Shown here one piece after another: positions 7,110-13,800 of a stretch of 19,238 nucleotides of DNA (its first letter is position 1; the number at the start of each line of letters is the position of its first letter). Position numbers and translations under genes: made by a program. Under the pieces are notes generated by a model. It searched no databases. It was not told the origin of the DNA and saw only the letters and a list, made by a program, of their open reading frames with translations. This stretch comes from Betaproteobacteria bacterium (GTDB taxonomy: Bacteria; Pseudomonadota; Gammaproteobacteria; Burkholderiales; Burkholderiaceae_C). The DNA lies in contig JANXLW010000368.1 in NCBI GenBank assembly GCA_025354965.1, forward strand, positions 1 through 19,238. The letters are read 5' to 3'.

Positions 7110-7529
7110 TCAAGGTTTGTGATCTTTAAGGACGGCCTGCACATCTTGCATTGACCACGCACCCTTGACGCCAGCTGGCGTGCCTGGTCCCGCCGGAAAA
7201 CTCTTGAACTCCACGATTGATCCATCCTTGCGGGTGAAGGTGAATTTACCATCGACCAGCACCACGATGGGAATGTGGCCAGTCAAGCCGATGGCGACAA
7301 GACGCTTTTCAGCTGTGGGCGTTTCCATATCGGTTTCCACCAAGCGCACTTTGCTGCCCTGGCTGGCCAACCAGTCGCGCAGTGGCTTCAAAGCCGATTG
7401 CACCGGCGGATGGGCAAATGCAATGATTTCGACGACAGGCCGCGCTGCCCACGCGACTCCCATCGACAGCAAAAGCAGCAACGCAGCCGTTGAAATATTT
7501 CTGAAAAAGAATCTAAGTGTTGTGGTCAT
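7110..7529 (-). CDS. Cysteine-free secreted protein, possibly thioredoxin-fold, function unknown
   Basis: A 139-aa protein with a clear signal peptide (about residues 1-28, ending GVAWA) and a mature part of about 110 residues. I do not recognise a named family. The order of elements (strand VVEIIAFAH; helix VQSALKPLRDWLASQG; strand KVRLVETDM; helix TAEKRLVAIGLTG; cis-Pro-like HIPIVVLVDGKFTFTRKDGS) resembles a thioredoxin-like beta-alpha-beta scaffold, but no cysteine is present, so it cannot be a dithiol oxidoreductase. It lies between the Cys-rich DUF4395 gene (57 bp upstream) and the adaptor gene (13 bp downstream). It may therefore be a periplasmic partner of this exporter. The start ATG 7529 is supported by the signal peptide; the ribosome site is poor. 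Confidence 0.8.
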   Translation of the reverse strand: MTTTLRFFFRNISTAALLLLLSMGVAWAARPVVEIIAFAHPPVQSALKPLRDWLASQGSKVRLVETDMETPTAEKRLVAIGLTGHIPIVVLVDGKFTFTRKDGSIVEFKSFPAGPGTPAGVKGAWSMQDVQAVLKDHKP

Positions 7530-7586
7530 GCGTGGCGAGAATCTGCGTGATTAAAGGTCGTAGAAAGTGGGTTGCACTGGTCAGGG

Positions 7587-8345
7587 TCACTTGCAGTTGT
7601 TGTGCAACTTCCACTTCTCCTCGTGACCCAAGGCCTTGGCAAAATCGGGCACTTTGCAGCGCTCTACCTCTGCCGGATCGACCGGAGCGCCTGGCTCTGC
7701 AACGCTGAGCCGGCTGAGTTCGGCTTGCCGTTTGGGTGCCGTGCTGTACACCCACTGCGCGATGGCGGCAATAGTCAACAGGAAGGCCGCAACAATGACG
7801 ATCTGTACTAGCGTTGTTGATGGCATCTGAGCTGAAGGAATTTCGCAAACGCCGCCCGGACAAAGCTGAGCCTTCTCCTTGTTGAACAGGTTGTAGACCT
7901 TGCAACCGATACAGATTCCGAACGCTGTCTCAAAAAACATCAAGATCAGGCACGTCGAGCAAACAATCAAATTGATCGGACCAATCACATTGTTAAGCAC
8001 CACCAAATACAGCATGGTCAAGGCCAGAACAAATCCGATAGCCCACGCAAAACGCTTTTGCGGTGCGCCAACCCACTCGGGTTGCTGATTTCTAACAGCC
8101 AACTGACCGAGGATCAGGCTGGGGGCGAAGCGTGGATTGACGAAGATGCGGATAGTGAAGTCGACAAGGAAACTGACCACGAACACGCGCGTAAGCTGAA
8201 AGTTACCCGTCAGCCACGCATTCATGAAAGAGACGATGGCGAAGAAAAACAGAATACCGGCACTGGCACGGACTACGCGCTCATTCAAAACTGGGATGTC
8301 ATATTCTGGAAGCCGCTGCCCGAATTGAAAAATGGATTGAATCAT
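7587..8345 (-). CDS. DUF4395 family Cys-rich integral membrane protein
   Basis: A 252-aa inner-membrane protein matching DUF4395 (function unknown). Seen: several membrane helices (around residues 26-44, 51-67, 100-118, 122-140 and 178-198), the family-typical opening in which Asn/Glu precede a first helix (VLNERVVRAS), and a strongly conserved-looking CIGCKVYNLF (C145, C148). Further cysteines pair up: C129/C132 (CSTC, in a helix), C162/C167 (CPGGVC), and C230 and C251 in a C-terminal soluble tail. The pairs suggest thiol-disulfide or persulfide handling across the membrane, or metal binding; this is inference. It is the first gene of the leftward unit running to 3949 and is divergent from the Crp/Fnr regulator, whose operator lies 57-72 bp upstream of this start codon. 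The ribosome site is distant (GAGGA). Confidence 0.85.
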   Translation of the reverse strand: MIQSIFQFGQRLPEYDIPVLNERVVRASAGILFFFAIVSFMNAWLTGNFQLTRVFVVSFLVDFTIRIFVNPRFAPSLILGQLAVRNQQPEWVGAPQKRFAWAIGFVLALTMLYLVVLNNVIGPINLIVCSTCLILMFFETAFGICIGCKVYNLFNKEKAQLCPGGVCEIPSAQMPSTTLVQIVIVAAFLLTIAAIAQWVYSTAPKRQAELSRLSVAEPGAPVDPAEVERCKVPDFAKALGHEEKWKLHNNCK

Positions 8346-8366
8346 GGCGTTCTGCTTTGTCCTCGT

Positions 8367-8417
8367 TTACGCGAGTATTGATGAAAGCAGTCCGATTTCT
8401 GTATGATCAAAATCATA
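8367..8417. promoter_or_regulatory. Crp/Fnr-type palindromic operator with two overlapping divergent promoters
   Basis: The perfect palindrome TATGAT-CAAA-ATCATA (8402-8417) resembles the FNR/Dnr site TTGAT-N4-ATCAA with one change per arm. Rightward promoter: TTGATG (8378-8383), 18 bases, TATGAT (8402-8407). Its -10 is inside the operator and its predicted start is only 2-4 bases before the regulator's ATG at 8417. Leftward promoter: -10-like AATACT (8379-8374) with a start near 8367, which puts the palindrome centre (8409.5) at about -42, a class II activating position for the DUF4395 operon. The layout predicts autorepression rightward and activation leftward. Confidence 0.6.
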
Positions 8418-9058
8418 TGAATTCACCTTTTACTCAAATTCACCATGAGCTGGCAGAACTGCTACCCGAAGGCATGCGCGCCATTTGTGTCACTTCAAGC
8501 TATGCAAAAGGTGAACGCCTGTTTGTGGCGGGTAAGAAGCCGATTTACATGTTCTTCATCAGCAGCGGTGAAGTCCTGCTGGAGCGAATGGGCATGCATG
8601 GTGAGTCCATCGTTTTGCAGCGCACGAGATACGGAATCATCAGTGAAGCGAGCCTTCAATCCGCCCATTACCACTGTGATGGCAAGGTCATGGCCCCTTC
8701 CGAAATTACCGCTGTGCCAATTAATGCCATTCAGGAAGCCCTAAGGTGCGATCCGGCGTTTTCGGGCCGCTGGATCGGCATGCTGAATCGGGAAGTCAAG
8801 CGGCTCCGGCTGCAATGCGAGCGGCTGTCCCTGCACAAGGTACAAGACCGGCTGTTGCACTTTCTTGAGACCGAAGGACAGGATGGCACCTATCCCTTGG
8901 GCTCCGGCCTGAAGTCCCTGGCAGGTGAGTTGGGTGTTACGCACGAAGCGCTGTACCGTTGTGTGGCCCAAATGGAGAAAAAGGGAATCCTGCAGCGTAA
9001 TGGGGAGCACCTTAAAATGATTTCTTCTAACGCCACCCGTCAGACCACTACTTTATGA
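8417..9058 (+). CDS. Crp/Fnr-family transcriptional regulator
   Basis: A 213-aa cytosolic regulator with the two-domain Crp/Fnr layout: a cyclic-nucleotide-binding-like beta-roll (about residues 25-110), a dimer helix (about 113-140) and a winged helix-turn-helix (about 160-205). The recognition helix reads VTHEALYRCVAQME: the Glu (E177) and Arg (R181) that contact TGA half-sites in Crp/Fnr proteins are kept, while the Ser typical of FNR is Tyr (Y180). The FNR iron-sulfur cysteine cluster is absent from the N-terminus; the cysteines (C24, C87, C111, C134, C182) are scattered, so the signal is unknown. TTG 8357 and ATG 8381 are open in frame, but promoter placement favours ATG 8417, giving a nearly leaderless mRNA. 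The 3' end overlaps the convergent thioredoxin gene by 11 bp. Confidence 0.9.
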   Translation: MNSPFTQIHHELAELLPEGMRAICVTSSYAKGERLFVAGKKPIYMFFISSGEVLLERMGMHGESIVLQRTRYGIISEASLQSAHYHCDGKVMAPSEITAVPINAIQEALRCDPAFSGRWIGMLNREVKRLRLQCERLSLHKVQDRLLHFLETEGQDGTYPLGSGLKSLAGELGVTHEALYRCVAQMEKKGILQRNGEHLKMISSNATRQTTTL

Positions 9059-9602
9059 GAACTGGCGCTGCCGAAACGCTTGCCACAATGACGAAACGCT
9101 TGAGTAATGCCATAACCCGGTCGGGATCGTAATCCTCGTCAGCCTCGTTCTCTGTTTCAGTTTCGAGTCCCTGAACACCCTGGGAGTGCAGCAATTTTCC
9201 GTCTGAATCCAGCAGTAACAAGTACGGGAAACCTCTAACCTTGGGCCACTTGGAAAGCACAGCGGTGTTCCTGTTTTCGGCTGAATAGTTCACCTTGAGC
9301 CAGACATAGTGGCTGTCAATCAATGTCTTGATTTGCGGCTGTGAAGCAATAAACCGGTCGAGCTTGCGGCACCACCCACACCACTGTCCGCCCACGTCGA
9401 CCAGTACACGCCTGCCCGTGGTCTTTGCCAGGTTCTGGGCCGTCACTACATCCCTGACAGCATCCCGTTGCGGATCAAACTTAATGGGAAGATCTTGTGC
9501 TAGCACGAGCGATGGCAACAATGCGAACACGAAACCAGCCAGAGGGCGGAACAACATATTCAAACAGCAGCTCGGTCGATGGCCATCACCTATGGCATGC
9601 AT
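9048..9602 (-). CDS. Secreted thioredoxin-family protein (CGWC)
   Basis: A 184-aa thioredoxin-fold protein with active site WCGWC (C75, C78), expected in the periplasm, where it would reduce or relay disulfides or persulfides. The fold is visible as RVLVDVGGQWCGWCRKLDRF, then VNYSAENRN and a cis-Pro-like RGFPYLLLLDSDGKLL; the CGWC form is typical of DsbD-gamma/SoxW-like and DUF255-like thioredoxins. The start chosen is ATG 9602, with an excellent AAGGAG site 9 bases upstream, six bases after the triple-rhodanese stop. This gives a long n-region before the hydrophobic segment (about 18-35). ATG 9557 would give a more conventional signal peptide but has no ribosome site. It is the last gene of the octaheme operon, so it plausibly services the rhodanese or heme cysteines. 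Confidence 0.9.
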   Translation of the reverse strand: MHAIGDGHRPSCCLNMLFRPLAGFVFALLPSLVLAQDLPIKFDPQRDAVRDVVTAQNLAKTTGRRVLVDVGGQWCGWCRKLDRFIASQPQIKTLIDSHYVWLKVNYSAENRNTAVLSKWPKVRGFPYLLLLDSDGKLLHSQGVQGLETETENEADEDYDPDRVMALLKRFVIVASVSAAPVLIK

Positions 9603-9608
9603 GCCAGC

Positions 9609-10880
9609 CTACTCCTTGATCGTAAGCTTGTCGCCAGGCCCGAATTCCACATTGGCCCTGAGGTAGCGGACCTTGATCCCTTTTTCCTTCAGGACGTCAA
9701 AAGCCAACTCGGCCCTGGTACCCGAGGAGCAATGAATCAGCACCGGCTTGCCGGCAGGAATTTCCGAAGAGCGATTGGCCATCTCTTCAGCCGGAATGTT
9801 CACGGCACCGGCGATATGTCCCTTACCAAATTCTTCCGCTGTTCTGACATCAATCACCAAATGGGATTTGGCTTGGACGGCTTCATCGAAGTCTTTGATC
9901 GACACCTCGCCTTCGGTCAACTTGCGGACATAGCTGATCTTTGTCGGCACCGCACCGGTGACTAGTTGATTGCCAGCCGACAGCCATGCCTTCGCACCGC
10001 CAGGAAAGACCGTCGCATTCAGGTACTCCCACTCCCGTGTCCACTCAAGCGCCTCGTTCGACTCTCCATCTTCATCCGAATAGAAGACGATGGCCGCTCC
10101 GTGAAATTCAGGGAATTGCTTTTCGGCGTTTCTCAGATTGGCGGCCGGGATATTGACGGCGCGCGGAATATAGCCGCCTGCCGCCTTCTCTGCGGGCCGC
10201 AGGTCAACCAGAACAATGTTGCCGCTCTTTACGAAGGAGAGACTGGACTGTGTGGCGTAGTCCATCTTCTTCCATCCGGGCTCACCCTCCGGAAACATCC
10301 GCACATCCTTGAATCCGAGCTTCACGGCAATGGCCGCTGATTTGGGACTGAGCATGCAGGACAGACCACCGCAATAGAAAACCAGGGTTTTAGCACGGTC
10401 TGCCGGCAACAGTTTCTCACCTTCCTTCTCAAGTTCGTTGAAGGGGATAGACACGGCGCCCGGCAGATGCCCCTGAATGTAGCGGCCCGCAGGACGCGAG
10501 TCGATCAGCAAAAACTTATCTCCACCCTTCTTCACCAACTGCAAAAGCTCTGCCGCGGCAATGCGCGTCACTCCAGAAGGTAAGGGTGCAATCACCTTGG
10601 TTATGGTCTTTGCCAGGTTTTCCGCTCCCACCTGAGAGAAATCAACAGTGAGCACCTCATCGGCGACGATGTCCTTGGCCGAGCTGGCATTCTTGAACTG
10701 GGTTGCAGCGTCAAACTTGAACACCAGCACGCCCTTGTTGGCAACTTCGAGCGCAACTGAGCGGGCCGTGTTGGTCACAGATTTGACGCTTCCAGTCACC
10801 TCCTCGGCAAAGGATACCGAGGTGTAACCAAGGCTCAACACAAGCGCCATGGCGACGGGTAAAAGTGTTGAATTCTTCAT
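9609..10880 (-). CDS. Periplasmic triple-rhodanese protein with N-terminal beta domain
   Basis: A 423-aa secreted protein: signal peptide (about 1-25, ending SFAEE), a small beta domain (about 27-97), then three rhodanese domains (about 103-210, 212-308 and 321-423). Domain 1 has DSRPAGRYIQGHLPGA and active loop CGGLSC (C170, C175). Domain 2 keeps the DLRPAEKAAGGYIPRAVNIP signature, but the loop position reads FYSDEDGESNEA with no cysteine (S268), so it is probably non-catalytic. Domain 3 has DVRTAEEFGKGHIAGAVNIP and loop CSSGTR (C384). Two potentially active centres around a dead one suggest sulfur (or selenium) relay or scaffolding in the periplasm. The start is ATG 10880 with GGAGAG about 10 bases upstream. 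It lies 81 bp after the PCuAC gene and 6 bp before the thioredoxin gene. A rhodanese protein next to a porin is also seen in the Geobacter extHI genes. Confidence 0.93.
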   Translation of the reverse strand: MKNSTLLPVAMALVLSLGYTSVSFAEEVTGSVKSVTNTARSVALEVANKGVLVFKFDAATQFKNASSAKDIVADEVLTVDFSQVGAENLAKTITKVIAPLPSGVTRIAAAELLQLVKKGGDKFLLIDSRPAGRYIQGHLPGAVSIPFNELEKEGEKLLPADRAKTLVFYCGGLSCMLSPKSAAIAVKLGFKDVRMFPEGEPGWKKMDYATQSSLSFVKSGNIVLVDLRPAEKAAGGYIPRAVNIPAANLRNAEKQFPEFHGAAIVFYSDEDGESNEALEWTREWEYLNATVFPGGAKAWLSAGNQLVTGAVPTKISYVRKLTEGEVSIKDFDEAVQAKSHLVIDVRTAEEFGKGHIAGAVNIPAEEMANRSSEIPAGKPVLIHCSSGTRAELAFDVLKEKGIKVRYLRANVEFGPGDKLTIKE

Positions 10881-10940
10881 GATTTACTAGCTCTCCAAGT
10901 TGATATTTCTACAAAGAACAGTTGGCGCATGCGGGTCTGC

Positions 10941-10967
10941 CAATAAGTGACGCTTCGCCACTTATTG
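10941..10967 (-). other. Perfect 9-bp hairpin at the end of the PCuAC gene
   Basis: CAATAAGTG (10941-10949) and CACTTATTG (10959-10967) form a perfect 9-bp stem around a 9-base loop. The PCuAC stop codon TAA lies inside the first-transcribed arm on the minus strand. No U-run follows in the leftward transcript, so it is not a standard intrinsic terminator. It more likely stabilises the 3' end of the upstream mRNA segment or marks a processing point that separates the cytochrome/porin part of the operon from the rhodanese/thioredoxin part. Confidence 0.55.
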
Positions 10968-11528
10968 CTTGCTATCCATGGGTGCGGCCATCGGCGTAGC
11001 ATTCATTGGTGCCGTCATGGAAGGGCTTCCCGCCATGCCAAGCCCCATAGTGGCGGGGCCACCGGGGTAGCCCATGGCCGAACTGTTGAGCACGTCTACC
11101 GGCACCGTGGCTTCACCTGCCTTGGCAAATTGAAGCGTTAGGGAATACCTGCCGCCCTGCTCCAAAGGCTGCTTTAAACCATGAAACATGACATGCATGG
11201 CACCGGGTTGCAGGGTCACGGTATGCCCGGCAGGAATATCGATGGCACCGACCGGCACCATATTCAAGACGCTGCCGTCACGCACATGGGTATGCGCGCC
11301 ACCCTTCTCTGCAATGTTTGACTTGACGCCTATGAGTTTGTCGGCATCAGACCCGGTATTGGTGATAGTCATGAACGCACCGGCGACCGTTTGGTCGGCG
11401 TTGCTTGCCGTGGCGCGCGAGAAGGCACCGCGAATTTCCAGTTGACCGACTTTGCCATCACCTGCGAGGGCGAGCGAAGTCGCCAGCGTCAAGCCCAACA
11501 TCAGGGGGGTAGCTCTGCAAAGGTACAT
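10962..11528 (-). CDS. PCuAC-family periplasmic copper chaperone with Met-rich tail
   Basis: A 188-aa secreted protein of the PCuAC (DUF461) family, which binds Cu(I) in the periplasm and delivers copper to cytochrome oxidase assembly. Seen: signal peptide (about 1-22, ending ALA), the core fold, and the exact copper motif H-x10-M-x21-H-x-M at H79, M90, H112 and M114. A C-terminal extension (about residues 150-188) carries seven methionines spaced by Gly/Pro/Ala, probably extra Cu(I) sites. The frame is open to 11666, but that overlaps the upstream gene; ATG 11528 is preferred because GGGAG lies 8 bases upstream and it directly precedes the signal peptide. It sits inside the octaheme operon with no recognisable copper enzyme beside it, so its client is unknown. 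The cbb3 factor CcoG elsewhere in the window is one candidate link. Confidence 0.93.
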   Translation of the reverse strand: MYLCRATPLMLGLTLATSLALAGDGKVGQLEIRGAFSRATASNADQTVAGAFMTITNTGSDADKLIGVKSNIAEKGGAHTHVRDGSVLNMVPVGAIDIPAGHTVTLQPGAMHVMFHGLKQPLEQGGRYSLTLQFAKAGEATVPVDVLNSSAMGYPGGPATMGLGMAGSPSMTAPMNATPMAAPMDSKQ

Positions 11529-11580
11529 TGACCAATCTCCCATGGAGTTTGAAAGTTGGGGGCTGTGTGCCCCCGCCCAC

Positions 11581-11901
11581 TCAGCAACCAGCCGTCTTCT
11601 TGAATGATTTGGCCGTGTTCTTGCCGTCCTTGTCGAAGCGGGCGCGTATCTCGTCGCCTTCAACAATGCGCTTGTCCTTGAATTTGTCCAGCGTCAGATC
11701 GTCAGTAACGGTGATCGTGACCATTTCTGCAGTCTTGGCGTCCTTCAGAATGGCGGTAGCGGATTTGCCGTCCGGCGCCAGTTTGATCTTTGTGACAGGG
11801 CCAACCATCTTGCCTTCATCGGCGAAAACGGTGCCAGTGATAGCGGCACCGGACAAGGCCAGCGCAGCGCTCAGAATCAGTGTTGAAAGTTTAGTTTTCA
11901 T
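11581..11901 (-). CDS. Small secreted beta-rich protein, function unknown
   Basis: A 106-aa protein with a signal peptide (about 1-27, ending TVFA) and a mature domain of about 79 residues predicted to be all beta: GPVTKIKLAP, SATAILKD, MVTITVTDDL, RIVEGDEIRARFD, TAKSFKK. It ends in a single C-terminal cysteine (C106, the last residue), its only cysteine. I do not recognise a named family; the pattern is of the small OB/DUF5666-like type. The same order of elements appears in the N-terminal domain of the triple-rhodanese protein encoded downstream (its residues about 27-97), suggesting a shared domain. The start is ATG 11901 with a strong AGGAG site 7 bases upstream. It lies between the porin (27 bp) and PCuAC (52 bp) genes. 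Confidence 0.85.
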   Translation of the reverse strand: MKTKLSTLILSAALALSGAAITGTVFADEGKMVGPVTKIKLAPDGKSATAILKDAKTAEMVTITVTDDLTLDKFKDKRIVEGDEIRARFDKDGKNTAKSFKKTAGC

Positions 11902-11928
11902 GGTGAACTCCTAAAAATGGGGTGCGGG

Positions 11929-13755
11929 TCAGAACTTGACCTCGAAAGTTGCATAGACGTCGGTGGCGTTTTCCAGTGGTGTGGTCGTCATCATCTGGCC
12001 GTTGACACTGCTCATCTCGACAGGTGCGCCGACCCAGTTGTTACTTCCGGTGTAGTTGAAGTGGTAACGCTGAACACCGAGACGGAAGTAGGTGCGGCTA
12101 AAGAAAGACGAGATCGGTGCCTTGTCCAGTTCCTGGATCAGATAGGCCTCAACGACATCGCCACGCGTGCCAACCTTGGATGTCCACATGTCGTCAGACG
12201 CGGGAGCAAAGGTGATCCAGTCCTTGGAGCCATGGTTGTATTCGAAGCCGAGTTTGGTCTTCGACGGCAGGTCATAGCGCATGCCAAGGTAGACCGCGGT
12301 TCCGGTCTTGCTGCTCGGTGCTTCAGGGTTGAAGAAGGAACCCGTCATCAGCCCCTGGAAACCGAACTGAGCCGACACGTTGTTGTTCGGGTGGGTACGG
12401 CTCATGGCCACGTCACCGAACACCGTCAGATCGCCAGGACCGACTTTCTTAAGGGTGCCCATGGCACCCAGGCCGAACCAATCGATGTCGCCAAGATTGA
12501 CCTTGGCCGCGGTGTTGCCGAAATAGGTGTTGCTCATCGTCGGTGCATCAAAAATGTTGATGCCGCGGTCCCACATCAGCCAGACTCGTAGTGGGTCGGT
12601 GTCGATGGGAACGACAGAGAAACCAACCATGTCGGTATCAACCAGCGAGTTGCCTGATGCCTTGCTGAATCCACTCTCGAAGCCGCGGCCATAGCAAAAC
12701 TTGCCGTAGGCACCGGGCAGACTGTCTATGTCAGGTGCATAGCCGAGCGTCATGCCGTCAAAAGCGTAGTCAATCAGCAAAGAAGGCGTACCGCCATTGC
12801 CAGGGCGTGGATTGTTCAGGCGCAGATTGCTGGGAGCGCCATTGGTGGTTGGCCTGCGACCCACAGAAAACCACATTTCCTTGTCAGCAATATTGCTCCA
12901 GGTCGCATAGACGCGATCGACGTTCAGATAACTGTTCGATGGCACGTGGCTCAGGGTCCCGTCAAAGACACCAACGCGGTCGGCAAAGAAGGGAGCGCTG
13001 CCAGCATTGACAATCGCCGAGTCATCCTGCGAACCGAACACCTTGTACATCTGCAGGCGGGCGCTAACGCTGACGTCCTGCGTTGCCTTGGCGTTGAGAT
13101 CGATACCAAAGCGGTTGCTGTACAAGCTCTTGTTCTCGGGCTTGTAAGCTGGAACGGTGGTGGCAAAGGCGCCGATGCCTTGCACCATGCCGGCGTTCAT
13201 CGGATTGGCCAGGAAGGCGTTGACCTGATCGAAGCTGACGACCTTGTTCATGTTTTGGGAAAACGCCATCAGCCCGCTCAAGGCGCCAGCGGTGGACATG
13301 CCACCGGCCTGCGGTGCGCCGAAATAGCTCGACGAACCTGCTACGGTCGATGGATTGGCAAAGAAGTCAGCCTGCAACTTCTGCTGGACATTAGCGAAGG
13401 TGGCATTGACGTCCGTGAAGGTCCGGGTCTCGCCCGCCAGCGAGTCCACGCGCAAGCGATAGTCACCACCTACGGTCAGCCACTTGCCAAGCGACTTGCC
13501 TTCGAGCTTCGTGACCTGGCTCTTCAGATCGTCCAGCGCTGAGCCCTCGGACTTGACGGCTACCGCCTTCACCTGCTCGGCGGTCTGGGCCGCCTTTTCC
13601 TCATTCGCCTTGACCTGTTTCTTCAGAGCCTCAAGTTCGCGTGACATCGACTCGATTTTGTTCATCAAATCGGCGTCAACCGCGCTGGCCACAAGTGGCA
13701 GCGCCATGCCGGCAATGAGGGCCACCAGTACTTTTTTCTTAAACAACTTGTCCAT
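11929..13755 (-). CDS. DUF3373-family outer-membrane beta-barrel (porin-like)
   Basis: A 608-aa protein: signal peptide (about 1-25, ending VASA), a charged coiled coil (about 28-87, rich in Lys/Glu/Ala), then a large beta-barrel with alternating strands (GKWLTVGGDYRLRVDS, SVSARLQMYKVFGS, YLNVDRVYATWSN, MWFSVGRRPTTNGAPS) ending in aromatic Phe (ATFEVKF), the usual barrel C-terminus. These blocks match DUF3373 proteins known mainly from metal-reducing deltaproteobacteria, where porin-like proteins such as Geobacter ExtI lie beside multiheme cytochromes and rhodaneses. The N-terminal coiled coil may reach the periplasm or peptidoglycan, as in trimeric porins. The start is ATG 13755 with AGGAGA 5 bases upstream; a TTG codon just before it is less likely. 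The barrel could pass an anionic substrate to the octaheme cytochrome. That is inference. Confidence 0.88.
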   Translation of the reverse strand: MDKLFKKKVLVALIAGMALPLVASAVDADLMNKIESMSRELEALKKQVKANEEKAAQTAEQVKAVAVKSEGSALDDLKSQVTKLEGKSLGKWLTVGGDYRLRVDSLAGETRTFTDVNATFANVQQKLQADFFANPSTVAGSSSYFGAPQAGGMSTAGALSGLMAFSQNMNKVVSFDQVNAFLANPMNAGMVQGIGAFATTVPAYKPENKSLYSNRFGIDLNAKATQDVSVSARLQMYKVFGSQDDSAIVNAGSAPFFADRVGVFDGTLSHVPSNSYLNVDRVYATWSNIADKEMWFSVGRRPTTNGAPSNLRLNNPRPGNGGTPSLLIDYAFDGMTLGYAPDIDSLPGAYGKFCYGRGFESGFSKASGNSLVDTDMVGFSVVPIDTDPLRVWLMWDRGINIFDAPTMSNTYFGNTAAKVNLGDIDWFGLGAMGTLKKVGPGDLTVFGDVAMSRTHPNNNVSAQFGFQGLMTGSFFNPEAPSSKTGTAVYLGMRYDLPSKTKLGFEYNHGSKDWITFAPASDDMWTSKVGTRGDVVEAYLIQELDKAPISSFFSRTYFRLGVQRYHFNYTGSNNWVGAPVEMSSVNGQMMTTTPLENATDVYATFEVKF

Positions 13756-13800
13756 CAACTTCTCCTAGGTAGTTCAACAGTAAAAACTTCGGTGCCAACG

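Noticed and set aside
8417..9058. The Crp/Fnr regulator as the oxygen sensor for the two FNR boxes
   Set aside because: It lacks the N-terminal cysteine cluster of FNR and has Tyr in place of the FNR recognition Ser; a genuine FNR/ANR elsewhere in the genome is more likely.
11529..11666. Longer start for the PCuAC gene
   Set aside because: The added 46 codons overlap the 106-aa gene, are Arg/Ser/Thr-rich, and would bury the signal peptide.
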